A stretch of 38,250 nucleotides of DNA, taken from assembly GCA_031261805.1 (NCBI GenBank), contig JAISIX010000044.1, positions 1 to 38,250 on the forward strand, given 5' to 3'. Each line of letters opens with the position of its first letter. Positions within the stretch are counted from its first letter, which is position 1. The translations under genes were made by a program, and so were the position numbers. The notes under the pieces are model-generated. The model saw nothing but the letters and a program-made list of their open reading frames with translations. It was not told the DNA's origin and did not search any database. This DNA comes from Mediterranea sp. (in: CFB group bacteria). Its GTDB lineage: Bacteria; Bacteroidota; Bacteroidia; Bacteroidales; Bacteroidaceae. This document shows positions 1 to 8,257 of the stretch, piece after piece.

Positions 1-116
1 TTGCGAAACACTTTGGGGTAGAACTCCAGCTTCTCCAGCGCGTCGAGCTGGTAGTCGACGGGCGGTTCGATGACAATCGTCCCGTCGCGGTCTATGAATA
101 GTACTTTCTTTTTCAT
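1..116 (-). CDS. hisB: Bifunctional histidinol-phosphatase / imidazoleglycerol-phosphate dehydratase, N-terminal fragment
   Basis: Only the first 38 codons lie in the window; the gene runs off the left edge. The visible start reads [13 protein letters not shown], the DxD signature of the HAD-type histidinol-phosphate phosphatase domain, with Asp9 as the expected nucleophile and Asp11 as the acid/base. In bifunctional HisB this N-terminal domain dephosphorylates histidinol phosphate and a C-terminal domain dehydrates imidazoleglycerol phosphate. The second domain cannot be seen here, so bifunctionality is inferred from the family. It is the fourth gene of the minus-strand his operon and starts 18 bp after the hisC stop, which supports co-transcription. 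Confidence 0.9.
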   Translation of the reverse strand, partial: MKKKVLFIDRDGTIVIEPPVDYQLDALEKLEFYPKVFR

Positions 117-134
117 CGGTGTGTAAGGAAGGGG

Positions 135-1175
135 TTATGCTTGGTAGAGTTGGAGGGCCTGCAGCAGCTTATCATTCTCGAGGCGGGTGCCCACGGTGAC
201 CCGCAGGCAGTTGCAGCAGAGCGACACGGTGTGCCGGTTGCGCACGATGATGCCTTTGCCCACCAAGTAGTTGTAGATGCCTACCGCGTCGGTCATCCGG
301 GCGAGGAAGAAGTTAGCGTTGGAGGGGAAAAGCTCCACCGTGCAAGGCAGCTCTCGAAACTTCTGTTCGAGGCGTTCACGTTCGGTCTTCAGCGTCGTCA
401 CCCAACGTTCTATCTCGTAGTACTTATGCAACATGCCGATAGCCTCGTTCTGCGTCAGCTGATTCACGTTGTAGGGGTACTTGATTTTGCTCAGCAGTCC
501 GATGATGTCGGCCGAGGCAAAAGCCATGCCCAACCGGATGCCGGCGCAGCCCCACGCCTTGGAGAAGGTCTGCAGGACGATGAGGTTGGGATAGCGGTCG
601 AGCTGCCGCAGGAAGGAGGGTTGCTCGGAGAAGTCGTTGTAGGCCTCATCCAGGATGACCAACCCCTCGAAGGAAGTGATGAGCTTCTCTATCTCGGCGC
701 GGTCGAGGTCATTGCCGGTAGGATTGTTGGGCGAGCAGACGAAGATGAGCTTGGTACGCTCGTCGGCGGCGGCCAGCAACTTGTCGGCGGAGAACTGGAA
801 GTGTTCGTCGAGCAACACCTTGCGGTACTCCACGTCGTTGACATCGGCACATACTTGGTACATGCCGTAGGTAGGGTCGATGGCCACCACGTTGTCGCGT
901 CCCGGCTCACAGAAGGCACGGAAGACGAGGTCGATGGCCTCGTCGCTGCCGTTGCCGAGGAAGATGCGTTCGGGAGCCACTCCCTTGACCTTGGCCAGCA
1001 GCCCCTTCAGCTCCCACTGCATAGGGTCGGGGTAGCGGTTGTGCGGGGTATTGTAAGGGTTCTCGTTGGCATCCAGAAAGACGGAGGCCGTCACTCCTTT
1101 ATATTCGTCGCGCGCCGAAGAGTAGGGTTTCAGCCTCCAGATGTTCGGGCGGGTAAGTTCCTGCAATGTTTTCAT
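135..1175 (-). CDS. hisC: Histidinol-phosphate aminotransferase
   Basis: This 346-residue class I/II PLP aminotransferase converts imidazole-acetol phosphate and glutamate to histidinol phosphate and 2-oxoglutarate, in the cytoplasm. Visible motifs are the N-terminal LDANENP segment (about 34-40), the SPNNPTG loop (148-154), Asp176 in LDEAY (pairs with the pyridine nitrogen of PLP) and the Schiff-base Lys206 in TFSKAWG. Arg213 onward (GIRLG) is the usual phosphate-binding stretch. Length is normal for HisC. It lies 20 bp downstream of hisD and 18 bp upstream of hisB on the same strand, so it is the third gene of the operon controlled by the His leader. Nothing is broken or unusual. Confidence 0.96.
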   Translation of the reverse strand: MKTLQELTRPNIWRLKPYSSARDEYKGVTASVFLDANENPYNTPHNRYPDPMQWELKGLLAKVKGVAPERIFLGNGSDEAIDLVFRAFCEPGRDNVVAIDPTYGMYQVCADVNDVEYRKVLLDEHFQFSADKLLAAADERTKLIFVCSPNNPTGNDLDRAEIEKLITSFEGLVILDEAYNDFSEQPSFLRQLDRYPNLIVLQTFSKAWGCAGIRLGMAFASADIIGLLSKIKYPYNVNQLTQNEAIGMLHKYYEIERWVTTLKTERERLEQKFRELPCTVELFPSNANFFLARMTDAVGIYNYLVGKGIIVRNRHTVSLCCNCLRVTVGTRLENDKLLQALQLYQA

Positions 1176-1195
1176 ATCGTTGATGGGTATGAGGG

Positions 1196-2488
1196 TTATT
1201 CTGACTGACGGATGGCTTTGAGGCGTACGGTGACGGCGTTCTTGTGCGCGTCGAGGTGTTCGCCCGCCGCCATGGTCTCAATGGCGGGACCGATGGCTTC
1301 TATCCCTTCCTTACGTATCTCCTGGAAGGTGATTTTACGGATGAAGCTATCCAGACTCACGCCGCTGTACGCCCGGGCATAGCCGTTGGTGGGCAGGGTG
1401 TGATTGGTACCCGAGGCGTAGTCGCCTGCGCTCTCGGGCGAGAGGGAGCCGAGAAAGACAGAGCCGGCGTTGACCACACCTTCGGCCACCTCCAGGTAGT
1501 TCTCCGTCTCTATGATGAGATGTTCGGGGGCGTAGGCGTTGCTTAGCTCCAGCGCCTCCTCCATGGAGCGCACCACGATAAGCTTGCTGTTCTCCAGCGA
1601 GCGGGCGGCAATCTCCCGGCGGGGCAGCTCAGCCAACTGGCGTTCCACTTCCACGCGCACCTCCTCCAGCAGCCGTTCCGAGGTGGTAACCAGCATCACT
1701 TGGCTGTCTACCCCATGCTCGGCTTGCGAGAGCAGGTCGGCGGCCACGAAGGCCGGACAGGCCGACGCATCGGCCAGCACCTCTACCTCGGACGGGCCGG
1801 CGGGCATGTCGATGGCCACATCGCGCAAGCTGACCAACTGCTTGGCGGTGGTGACATACTGGTTGCCCGGCCCGAAGACTTTGTAGACCTTGGGGATGCT
1901 CTCCGTGCCGTAGGCCATGGCTGCGATGGCTTGCACACCGCCGGCTTTGAAGATACGGGTGACACCGGCCAATCGGGCCGCCACGAGGATGGCGGGATGG
2001 ATACGCCCCTCTTTGTTGGGCGGGGTGCAGAGCACTACCTCCTTGCAACCGGCTATCCGCGCGGGGATGGCCAGCATCAGCACGGTGGAGAAGAGCGGGG
2101 CGGTGCCACCGGGGATGTAGAGCCCTACCTTCTCGATGGCTACGGCTTTCTGCCAGCAGGTCACCCCGGGACGGGTCTCTACCTTCGGCCCCGTGAAACG
2201 CTGGGCGGCATGAAAGGTCTCGATGTTCTCCTTGGCCAGCGTGAGGGCGGCTTTCAGCTCTTCGCTGACCAGGTTCTCGGCTTCGTCCACCTCTTCATCG
2301 CTAACGATGAGCGACGACAGCGTAGCCTTGTCGAAGGCTTGTTCGTACTCCAGCACAGCTTGGTCGCCTTCGGCCTTTACCCGGTCTATAATGGTACGGA
2401 CGGTACCAAACAGTTCTTCTGTATTCAAGGCCGGACGTTTCAGCAGCTCCGGCCACTCCTCGCGGGAGGGATATTTTATCAGTTTCAT
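1196..2488 (-). CDS. hisD: Histidinol dehydrogenase
   Basis: HisD performs the last two steps of histidine synthesis, oxidising L-histidinol to L-histidine with two NAD+. The product is 430 residues from the ATG at 2488 ([12 protein letters not shown]). The open frame extends much further upstream, but that part is hisG read out of frame, so 2488 is chosen; it matches the normal family length. Zn ligands by family alignment are Gln255 and His258 (in LLSQAEHG), Asp356 (SAGDY) and His411 (GEHLDAHK). The catalytic Glu322-His323 pair is in APEHL. The gene starts 35 bp after the hisG stop and ends 20 bp before hisC, inside the his operon. Confidence 0.96.
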   Translation of the reverse strand: MKLIKYPSREEWPELLKRPALNTEELFGTVRTIIDRVKAEGDQAVLEYEQAFDKATLSSLIVSDEEVDEAENLVSEELKAALTLAKENIETFHAAQRFTGPKVETRPGVTCWQKAVAIEKVGLYIPGGTAPLFSTVLMLAIPARIAGCKEVVLCTPPNKEGRIHPAILVAARLAGVTRIFKAGGVQAIAAMAYGTESIPKVYKVFGPGNQYVTTAKQLVSLRDVAIDMPAGPSEVEVLADASACPAFVAADLLSQAEHGVDSQVMLVTTSERLLEEVRVEVERQLAELPRREIAARSLENSKLIVVRSMEEALELSNAYAPEHLIIETENYLEVAEGVVNAGSVFLGSLSPESAGDYASGTNHTLPTNGYARAYSGVSLDSFIRKITFQEIRKEGIEAIGPAIETMAAGEHLDAHKNAVTVRLKAIRQSE

Positions 2489-2523
2489 CTCTTCAATGCT
2501 TATCTTCGGGCTACATACGCACA

Positions 2524-3375
2524 CTATACAATCATCTTCTCGATGGGCAACACAAGGATGCCTTCGGCACCCAAGCCCTTCAGTTTGCCGATGATTTCCC
2601 AGAAACGCTGCTCGTCGAGCACGGTGTGGACGGAGCACCATCCCTCCTGTGCCAACGGCATCACCGTAGGGCTTTTCATACCCGGCAGCACGGCGATAAT
2701 CTCGTTCAGCTTCTCCTTGGGGGCGTTCATCAGCACGTACTTCTTGTCCTCGGCGGTCTTCACGGCGTTCATGCGGAAGAGCAGCTCCTCGAGCACCTCC
2801 TTCTTGTCGTCGTCCATCTGCTTGTTGCCGATGAGCAATGCTTCCGACCGCATCACTACCTCCACCTCCTTGAGGCGGTTGCTCACCAACGTGGAGCCGG
2901 AGCTTACGATGTCGAAGATGGCGTCGGCCAACCCGATGCCCGGCGATACCTCCACGGAGCCTGTGATGACGTGAATCTCCGCTTGCACCCCCTTCTGCTG
3001 TAAGAACTTGCGCAGAATGACGGGATAGGAGGTGGCTATCTTCTTGCCGTTGAACCACTGCAAGCCGGGATACTCTATATCTTTGGGCATGGCCAGCGAC
3101 AGGCGGCACTTGCTGAAGCCGAGGCGTTTCACGATTTCGGCGTCCTCCTCCTTCTCCACAAACTCATTCTCGCCCACGATGCCGAGGTCGGCTACGCCGG
3201 TGGCTACCGTCTGCGGGATGTCGTCGTCGCGGAGGAACAACACCTCGATGGGAAAATTGGGTGACTGCACCAGCAAGGTGCGCTTGGTGGTGCTCAGCTT
3301 GATGTCCGACTCTTCCAGAAGAGCCATGGTCTCTTCGAAAAGGCGTCCTTTGGCCTGTACTGCGATTCTTAACAT
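2524..3375 (-). CDS. hisG: ATP phosphoribosyltransferase, long form
   Basis: HisG commits ATP and PRPP to the histidine pathway. At 283 residues this is the long, homomeric form: an N-terminal phosphoribosyltransferase domain plus a C-terminal ACT-like domain (about 215-283) that in characterised long-form enzymes binds histidine for feedback inhibition. The start MLRIAVQAKGRL is typical. The PRPP-binding segment lies around 150-170, where SVEVSPGIGLADAIFD and SSGSTL are recognisable. As the long form needs no HisZ, the operon is self-sufficient at this step. It is the first structural gene, 48 bp after a strong attenuator hairpin, so it is expected to be controlled by enzyme feedback and by attenuation. 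Confidence 0.96.
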   Translation of the reverse strand: MLRIAVQAKGRLFEETMALLEESDIKLSTTKRTLLVQSPNFPIEVLFLRDDDIPQTVATGVADLGIVGENEFVEKEEDAEIVKRLGFSKCRLSLAMPKDIEYPGLQWFNGKKIATSYPVILRKFLQQKGVQAEIHVITGSVEVSPGIGLADAIFDIVSSGSTLVSNRLKEVEVVMRSEALLIGNKQMDDDKKEVLEELLFRMNAVKTAEDKKYVLMNAPKEKLNEIIAVLPGMKSPTVMPLAQEGWCSVHTVLDEQRFWEIIGKLKGLGAEGILVLPIEKMIV

Positions 3376-3423
3376 AGTTCTTTATCTAAATTAAATGAGT
3401 AATCTTACGGTATGCGAACAACA

Positions 3424-3454
3424 AAAAAGGCTCACCTCATCGGCAAGCCTTTTT
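3424..3454 (-). terminator. Attenuator (intrinsic terminator) in the his operon leader
   Basis: On the minus strand the arm 3454-3442 (AAAAAGGCTTGCC) pairs with 3436-3424 (GGTGAGCCTTTTT) through 13 bp, two of them G-U, around a 5-nt loop (3441-3437). A T-rich tail (TGTTGTT) follows. It lies between the leader peptide and hisG, so it would stop transcription before the structural genes. Its left arm can alternatively pair with 3503-3493, directly after the leader stop codon: four pairs, a 3-nt bulge, then seven pairs including three wobbles. That is the expected layout of an antiterminator. The hairpin is seen directly; the switch is inferred. Confidence 0.85.
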
Positions 3455-3503
3455 GTTATCGTTTATATGTGGATATACACAATATCATCCGCGCCCACCG
3501 AGG

Positions 3504-3548
3504 TTATTCGTTAGGTGAATGATGATGATGTGTAACCGCATATTTCAT
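3504..3548 (-). CDS. hisL: His operon leader peptide (14 aa, four consecutive His)
   Basis: The reading frame ATG AAA TAT GCG GTT ACA CAT CAT CAT CAT TCA CCT AAC GAA TAA encodes MKYAVTHHHHSPNE. It starts about 24 nt downstream of the -7 box of a consensus promoter and ends 50 nt before the terminator stem. Four successive His codons (3530-3519) in a 14-codon frame upstream of hisG fit the classical attenuation leader known from proteobacterial his operons. A ribosome stalled there would leave the antiterminator strand (3503-3493) free. A ribosome reaching the stop codon would cover it and allow the terminator. Translation itself cannot be shown from sequence, and no strong Shine-Dalgarno is seen, as is usual in this phylum. 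Confidence 0.82.
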   Translation of the reverse strand: MKYAVTHHHHSPNE

Positions 3549-3571
3549 ACTTCTGTCCTTTTAAACTGCGA

Positions 3572-3603
3572 CAAAAGTAAAGCTTCTCTTCCATACAGCC
3601 AAA
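3572..3603 (-). promoter_or_regulatory. his operon promoter (Bacteroidota -33/-7 type)
   Basis: On the minus strand TTTG (3603-3600) is followed after exactly 20 bp by TACTTTTG (3579-3572). This matches the TTTG / TAnnTTTG consensus with 19-21 bp spacing used by the Bacteroides housekeeping sigma factor. Transcription would start near 3565, about 17 nt before the leader peptide ATG. Confidence 0.8.
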
Positions 3604-3632
3604 CATTTATCGCTAAAAGTTGCGCTTTCGTA

Positions 3633-4124
3633 TCAAATTAACGGGAGAATCTCTTCCGGCTCCACATCGCATCGCTGGAAGTGCATCTCTTCCCTGGCCT
3701 TCTCGGGCGGGAAGGTGAAGTAGGTACAGAGGGCCTCGGTACACAGCTCGCCGTCCTGGTTGTAGAGGCGTGCTTCGATGAACACGATGTTCCGTTTCCG
3801 CTCTTTGAGTGAGGCGCGTAGCACCACGTGCGAGTCGCGGGTGTCGACCGGCTTGCGGTAGCGGGTCTCCATCTTCGAGGTCACGCCGGTGGTCTGCAAC
3901 TTTCGGAGTACCACCCATGCACAAATCTCGTCGAGCAGCACCGCCTGTATGCCGCCATGCAGGGTGTCTATCCAACCTTGATACTCGGGGCGGGGTTTCC
4001 AGATGCTGACAATCTCGTCGCCATCCTCATAGAATTCCATCTTCACCCCCGCTTCGTTGCCCGGAGCACAGCCGAAACAGCAGTACCCCTCTTCCTCTTT
4101 CCACGGATTAATAATCTTCTTCAT
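3633..4124 (-). CDS. PaaI-like hotdog thioesterase
   Basis: This 163-residue single-domain protein belongs to the 4HBT/PaaI hotdog-fold family, probably an acyl-CoA thioesterase; its substrate cannot be told from sequence. An N-terminal CCFGC...GNEAGVKMEF stretch is common in this subgroup. The central helix carries the signature DTLHGGIQAVLLDE (about 78-91), with the HGG turn and an acidic residue at the expected active-site position. ATG 4124 (MKKIINPWKEEEG) is chosen over longer options because the protein is then colinear with the family. It also sits just below a good promoter (4161-4192). It is monocistronic: his genes lie downstream behind their own promoter, and the upstream fimbrillin gene ends at a hairpin. 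Confidence 0.85.
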   Translation of the reverse strand: MKKIINPWKEEEGYCCFGCAPGNEAGVKMEFYEDGDEIVSIWKPRPEYQGWIDTLHGGIQAVLLDEICAWVVLRKLQTTGVTSKMETRYRKPVDTRDSHVVLRASLKERKRNIVFIEARLYNQDGELCTEALCTYFTFPPEKAREEMHFQRCDVEPEEILPLI

Positions 4125-4160
4125 AATGCTGGGTCTTTTTTGAGGTCGTTTTAGATGGGC

Positions 4161-4192
4161 CAAATATAAGCAAAGGGTTGATTCTTCGCAAA
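4161..4192 (-). promoter_or_regulatory. Promoter of the thioesterase gene
   Basis: On the minus strand TTTG (4192-4189) lies 20 bp before TATATTTG (4168-4161), a full match to the Bacteroidota consensus, about 37 bp from the ATG at 4124. The -33 element sits in the loop of the preceding terminator hairpin. Confidence 0.75.
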
Positions 4193-4207
4193 AAGAATCA
4201 ACCCTTT
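4172..4207 (-). terminator. Terminator hairpin after the fimbrillin-like gene
   Basis: AAAGGGTTGATTCTT (4172-4186) and its exact reverse complement (4193-4207) form a 15-bp perfect stem with a 6-nt loop, 68 bp beyond the stop of the minus-strand lipoprotein gene. On the minus strand it is followed by TTTGC, a short T tract. The plus strand has a longer one (CCCTTTTTC), so it could act in both directions. Confidence 0.7.
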
Positions 4208-4274
4208 TTCTTACCTGAAAGGATTTTATCCACACTATGTGATTTTAGGGAAGCGGGCTTTCAGTCGATTTATG

Positions 4275-6197
4275 CTATTCACTGGCAGGCTTACGGATGG
4301 CGCGAATGGAATACGCCGTGGGGTCATCCTTCATATTTATCTCCCCCTTGGTGTTACTCTTGCTGGTCAGTCCCATCGCTATAGCGTCGGTAGCGGTATG
4401 CGATTTGTTGAGCGTCCAGTAGGCAACGTATTTCCCTTCGTAGGTAGAAAGGAAGACCGCGCCTTTACTTTCCACACACATCCCTACCGGAAAGCCATCG
4501 AAACCACTCTCATTGGTGGCCGGTGGTACTTTCGAGTTATCGCTGACGGGCTTCCAGGTACCGGCCTTGAGTGGCGCGACCTCGTCCTTCAGGTAGGCGA
4601 GCAGGATGTTCCAGTCCTCCCAATCGGGCACCTCCCACGACGGAGGCAACAACAGAGGTGAACAGGCCACATCGGAAGTATAGAAGTAGTTGCCACCTGC
4701 CCGTATATAACCCGACCGGTCTTTGAGGACCGTTGTCTGTTGCGTCAGTTCTGTGCCATCGGTCAAGAGTGGCGTTGACAAATTCTCACGCATCCAGTAC
4801 TGTGTACCTATCTTCACCAATGGGTAGTCGTGCTCCGTTCCTCCACGCACATCACGCACCACCTCGGGCATGGCGAGCAACGTCAGTATATCTTCCGAGT
4901 TCTTGACGGAAAGGGCAAGTTGCCCGTCGGCCTTTACGTAGAGGTACTTCTTGGACGGCAACGTACCTGGAGTATAGGCGAGCAAGTGCTCTGCCAAGTT
5001 CCAAGCTACCGTCCCTCCATGCACATCGCCCGGTTGTCCTATCAGTTGCATGACGACTCCTTTTGACAAATCCGTCTTTCCTGCATCGGTCATCGGGTAG
5101 GCCACGATGGCCGGCGAGGAAAACGCCGGAGTGACAAGATACTCCTTGCACACCTCCGCCACCTGCTTGTCGGCATGGAACACCTTATATATATTAGATG
5201 CTTCGAAAGAGAGTTTCGAGACATTGACGTAGGGATGGAGAGTCTCGGAAGGAGCCGTGCTGCTGCCCGTATGGTCCCAGTCGCCTATCTCGCCTGTCAC
5301 ATGTCCCATCAGGATGTCGCTCGAAGCGTTGTAGTCGATGGTAAAATCCCGTTGCTTGCCGCTTAGCATCTGCACATCGGCCGTAAGGAAAGCCCTATGC
5401 TCCTCGCCGCCAACATTCACCAGGATGTATTGCAGTTTAGGGTTTGTCTCTTGAGGGATGAGGATAACCCCTTCGCCCACGAGCTGTCCTTGTTCTACCC
5501 GCCATGTCCCCGCCAAGTCAATCTTCTGCTCCGCCGCATAATCCACGAACTTGTCTTTGGCAAAATCATAGAACGCCTTCGTGAAGCATCCGTGGAGTGT
5601 AAGCTGCGGATTAGCCGCCAGTAAGGCATCTATATCTTCACCGTCATCGGGCTTCAAGAAGATATTCAGACGGAAGAATTTGTGCCCATACTCCAGCCTA
5701 ACAGGGTTTTTGCTGGGCAATACCTCTTCTTTGGAGGCCACGAGAAAGTCGGAGAGGGCATAGTTGGTGGCCGAGCTTTGCTGGGCCTGCACCGAGACCG
5801 GCATCCGACATTTCCCCACAGCTATGCCTTCCTTTTGGTAAGGGAAATAGCTGATGAGGTGCAGTGCCACTCCGTCGTCCGGGTAGAAGATGGCCTCGTC
5901 GGGCACAAACTCGTCGTTGCCCGAACGTAAAAAACGGATATTGTCGACATAACGTTCTTCCTGCAAGGAAGTAGAGCCGGCCAAGGCGAATAGGCCCACC
6001 GCGTCGTCTATCTCAAATTGATTGTTTGCAACGCGTGTATAGCCTGCTTCGGTGATGCTCGGCATAATCTTTAGAGGGAGAACCGGAAGATTCTCTTCAT
6101 CCTCTTGCGGAGAGATGCGGTTGGTACACGCTGATAAGAAAGAAAACAGAAGGAGGATGACACCTCCTCCTTTTAAGGAAATAGGGCTTGTCTTCAT
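4275..6197 (-). CDS. Fimbrillin-like lipoprotein with C-terminal FISUMP domain
   Basis: The product is 640 residues from ATG 6197 (MKTSPISLKGGGVILLLFSF), with a lipobox LSAC and lipidation at Cys24, so it should be exported and anchored in the outer membrane. Residues about 60-330 resemble Mfa-like fimbrillins of Bacteroidales: a beta-rich domain with the FALAGS, IFYPDDG, LISYFPYQ and LEYGHKFFRLNIFL landmarks. The last 185 residues (456-640) resemble the FISUMP domain (KIGTQYWMRENL, then PPSWEVPDWEDW and FDGFPVG). The role may be a surface or fimbrial-tip component; this is inferred from family resemblance only. It is alone on the minus strand, with its own promoter (6277-6309) and terminator. 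The frame is open 15 codons further up, but the lipoprotein signal fixes the start. Confidence 0.8.
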   Translation of the reverse strand: MKTSPISLKGGGVILLLFSFLSACTNRISPQEDEENLPVLPLKIMPSITEAGYTRVANNQFEIDDAVGLFALAGSTSLQEERYVDNIRFLRSGNDEFVPDEAIFYPDDGVALHLISYFPYQKEGIAVGKCRMPVSVQAQQSSATNYALSDFLVASKEEVLPSKNPVRLEYGHKFFRLNIFLKPDDGEDIDALLAANPQLTLHGCFTKAFYDFAKDKFVDYAAEQKIDLAGTWRVEQGQLVGEGVILIPQETNPKLQYILVNVGGEEHRAFLTADVQMLSGKQRDFTIDYNASSDILMGHVTGEIGDWDHTGSSTAPSETLHPYVNVSKLSFEASNIYKVFHADKQVAEVCKEYLVTPAFSSPAIVAYPMTDAGKTDLSKGVVMQLIGQPGDVHGGTVAWNLAEHLLAYTPGTLPSKKYLYVKADGQLALSVKNSEDILTLLAMPEVVRDVRGGTEHDYPLVKIGTQYWMRENLSTPLLTDGTELTQQTTVLKDRSGYIRAGGNYFYTSDVACSPLLLPPSWEVPDWEDWNILLAYLKDEVAPLKAGTWKPVSDNSKVPPATNESGFDGFPVGMCVESKGAVFLSTYEGKYVAYWTLNKSHTATDAIAMGLTSKSNTKGEINMKDDPTAYSIRAIRKPASE

Positions 6198-6276
6198 AGT
6201 TGCTAAGCCTGTTTTTATGATGTTTATACTAAGGAATAGCAAGGCTACTCCTACATTCCGCCTTGGTATGCGGGAG

Positions 6277-6309
6277 CAAATATATCAAATTGCAACTATA
6301 CGACCCAAT
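6277..6309 (-). promoter_or_regulatory. Probable promoter of the fimbrillin-like gene
   Basis: On the minus strand ATTG (6309-6306, one mismatch to TTTG) is followed after 21 bp by TATATTTG (6284-6277), an exact -7 match. This implies a leader of roughly 75 nt before the ATG at 6197. Confidence 0.6.
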
Positions 6310-6445
6310 TACCGACTAAAAATCTTTGCCCGCAGGGCTACTTTTATACTTTTTGAGCTTCTTTTCCCAATTTTACGTGAGACAGATGCAATATAAGCCC
6401 TCCCTTTTTGTTTATAAGAGCAGAAACTGAAAAAAGTATCATCTT

Positions 6446-7270
6446 ATGGGAAAGTTAAAATGGATTTTGGGACTTTGCATGCTGACCCTTATGTCGGCAC
6501 TGCAATCGTGTGATGATGACGGCTACTCCATTGGAGACTTCAGCTGGGACTGGGCTACGGTACGCACTACCGGCAGTGGCGGATATTACTTGGAAGGCGA
6601 CAATTGGGGGATGATTGAGCCGGTGGCGACCTCCATTCCTTGGTACAAGCCGGTGGATGGCGAACGGGTATCGGTCTTTTTCAACCCGCTGGCCGACATG
6701 ACCGACAAAAAGGGTGTGCAGGCAAAGATGGAAGGCATCGAACGGTTGCTCACCAAGAATGTAGAAGTGGTGGCCAACAAGGAGGACTCACTCAAATATG
6801 GCAACGACCCCATCACCATCTACGAAGGTGACATGTGGTTGGGCGGCAAGTTCTTGAACGTCGTCTTCCGGCAGAACCTGCCAAGGAGCGAGAAACACCT
6901 CATCAGCCTCGTGCAGGACAAGACCCAAGCGAGCGCAGGAGGTGAGACCACAAGCAGTGTGGTATCGCAAAGCGACACAGAGACCCCGACCGCAGAGGTT
7001 GGCGACGACGGCTACGTGCACTTGGAATTGCGCTATAACACCTACGGAGACGAGACAAAATACCAAGGCTGGGGAAAGGTGTCGTTCAACCTCGACAGCG
7101 TTTACCCTTCAATAGCCTCAACGACCGACAAGCCTGCCTTCAAAGGGTTCAAGGTGACCATCCACTCAAGGACAAACGGCGAAGGCGTGGTAGTGACGCT
7201 TGATATAGACCAACCTGTCGGCGTACCTACGGTGGCGAAAGAGGTACATACAGGCGCTGCCGTCCAATAG
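6446..7270 (+). CDS. NigD-like lipoprotein
   Basis: This is a 274-residue exported protein with signal peptide MGKLKWILGLCMLTLMSALQ and lipobox LQSC (Cys22), followed by Asp residues that often mark surface exposure or outer-membrane retention in Bacteroidota. The body resembles the NigD-like family of Bacteroides (named from the nig locus; biochemical role unknown). It has an N-terminal beta-barrel-like part (about 35-130) and a C-terminal immunoglobulin-like part (about 150-265, YVHLELRYNTYGDE). It is divergent from the fimbrillin-like gene and ends at a bidirectional terminator. No clear TAnnTTTG box was found upstream, so its promoter is unassigned. The family call is from memory of sequence features, so it is moderate. 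Confidence 0.72.
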   Translation: MGKLKWILGLCMLTLMSALQSCDDDGYSIGDFSWDWATVRTTGSGGYYLEGDNWGMIEPVATSIPWYKPVDGERVSVFFNPLADMTDKKGVQAKMEGIERLLTKNVEVVANKEDSLKYGNDPITIYEGDMWLGGKFLNVVFRQNLPRSEKHLISLVQDKTQASAGGETTSSVVSQSDTETPTAEVGDDGYVHLELRYNTYGDETKYQGWGKVSFNLDSVYPSIASTTDKPAFKGFKVTIHSRTNGEGVVVTLDIDQPVGVPTVAKEVHTGAAVQ

Positions 7271-7320
7271 GGAAAAAGAGGGACTCCCCTCTACCACATA
7301 CCGACAACCTAACTATGTAG

Positions 7321-7370
7321 AAAAAGGGCCGGACGTTCCTCTTCTTGATGAAGAGGACGCCGGCCTTTTT
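7321..7370. terminator. Bidirectional terminator between the NigD-like gene and cdsA
   Basis: The segment begins AAAAAGGGCCGG and ends CCGGCCTTTTT, with inner arms CCTCTTC (7338-7344) and GAAGAGG (7350-7356). Together they give a long stem of about 20 bp with small bulges. A-tracts and T-tracts flank it on both sides, so it can serve both convergent genes. Confidence 0.85.
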
Positions 7371-7417
7371 AATTTCTATAATAGGATGCTCTTTAGAGCC
7401 TTCTGCGAGGATTTGCT

Positions 7418-8257
7418 TTAGAACCAGGTCAGTGCATAGAGGTAGACCACGGCTGCCGGTATGGCCATCAGCGCGCTGTCGAAACGGTCGAGCATCCCGC
7501 CATGTCCAGGGAGGATGTTGCCGGAGTCCTTGACACCCAACTGCCGTTTCAGCAGCGACTCGGTGAGGTCGCCCCAAGTGCCGAAAACGACTACCGTGAG
7601 TGCCAACCCCACCCAAGCGGGCACGGACATAAAGGGAAAGAAGTACGCCAGCACGAACGAGACAACGATGGCTACGACACCACCACCGATAGAACCTTCC
7701 CACGATTTCTTGGGCGAGATGCGTTCGAACAGGCGATGTTTACCCAAGAGCGAACCGAAGCAGTAGGCTCCCGTATCGTTCAGCCAAAGGAAGATAAAGA
7801 TGGAAAGCGGCAGGATGGGATTATAGCTAACCTCGCCTGCTTCCACGTCGGCATGAAAGGCCAGCACGTTGAGCAACGCGAACGGCAAGCCCACGTAGAG
7901 CTGGCTTAGCATGGAATAGGCCCAGTTGAGCACGGGGCTTTCCTTCTTGAGGTAGAGTTCGCTGATGAACAGATACATCAGCAGCAACAGGTAGGGGATG
8001 AAAACCTTGGAACCGGCCGTGTCGATGCAGAAAGCCATCACGGCAAGAAAGAGGTAAGCACTCCCCAACATCGTAATCGGCCTGTTGACATTGGCACCTG
8101 CCACCCGCTTGTTGACCAACAAGCCAAGTTCGTAGGTAGTAAGGGCGCTCACGGCCAGAAACAAGGTACCAAAGCTGATAGGGGCATAAAGGATACACCC
8201 CACCACGAGAACGACAAAGAGCACCCCCGTGATGGTGCGTTGGGCCAAGTTATTCAT
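7418..8257 (-). CDS. cdsA: Phosphatidate cytidylyltransferase
   Basis: CdsA makes CDP-diacylglycerol from phosphatidate and CTP in the inner membrane, the branch point of phospholipid synthesis. The product is 279 residues from ATG 8257, with about eight hydrophobic segments. The family signature near the C-terminus is intact: SLLKRQLGVKDSGNILPGHG followed by GMLDRFDS, including the paired Asp residues and HGG. The start overlaps the ftsH stop by 8 nt (ATGAATAA), suggesting translational coupling. Longer readings of the frame extend into ftsH and are not plausible. It is the last gene of rsfS-ftsH-cdsA and ends at the shared terminator 7321-7370. Confidence 0.95.
   Translation of the reverse strand: MNNLAQRTITGVLFVVLVVGCILYAPISFGTLFLAVSALTTYELGLLVNKRVAGANVNRPITMLGSAYLFLAVMAFCIDTAGSKVFIPYLLLLMYLFISELYLKKESPVLNWAYSMLSQLYVGLPFALLNVLAFHADVEAGEVSYNPILPLSIFIFLWLNDTGAYCFGSLLGKHRLFERISPKKSWEGSIGGGVVAIVVSFVLAYFFPFMSVPAWVGLALTVVVFGTWGDLTESLLKRQLGVKDSGNILPGHGGMLDRFDSALMAIPAAVVYLYALTWF

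Noticed and set aside
1700-2974. 424-codon plus-strand frame opposite hisD and hisG
   Set aside because: Both minus-strand genes have intact catalytic residues; the plus-strand translation has no recognisable domain.
8250-8257. Possible frameshift between ftsH and cdsA
   Set aside because: The 8-nt overlap leaves both proteins at full length with intact C- and N-termini; it is normal translational coupling.
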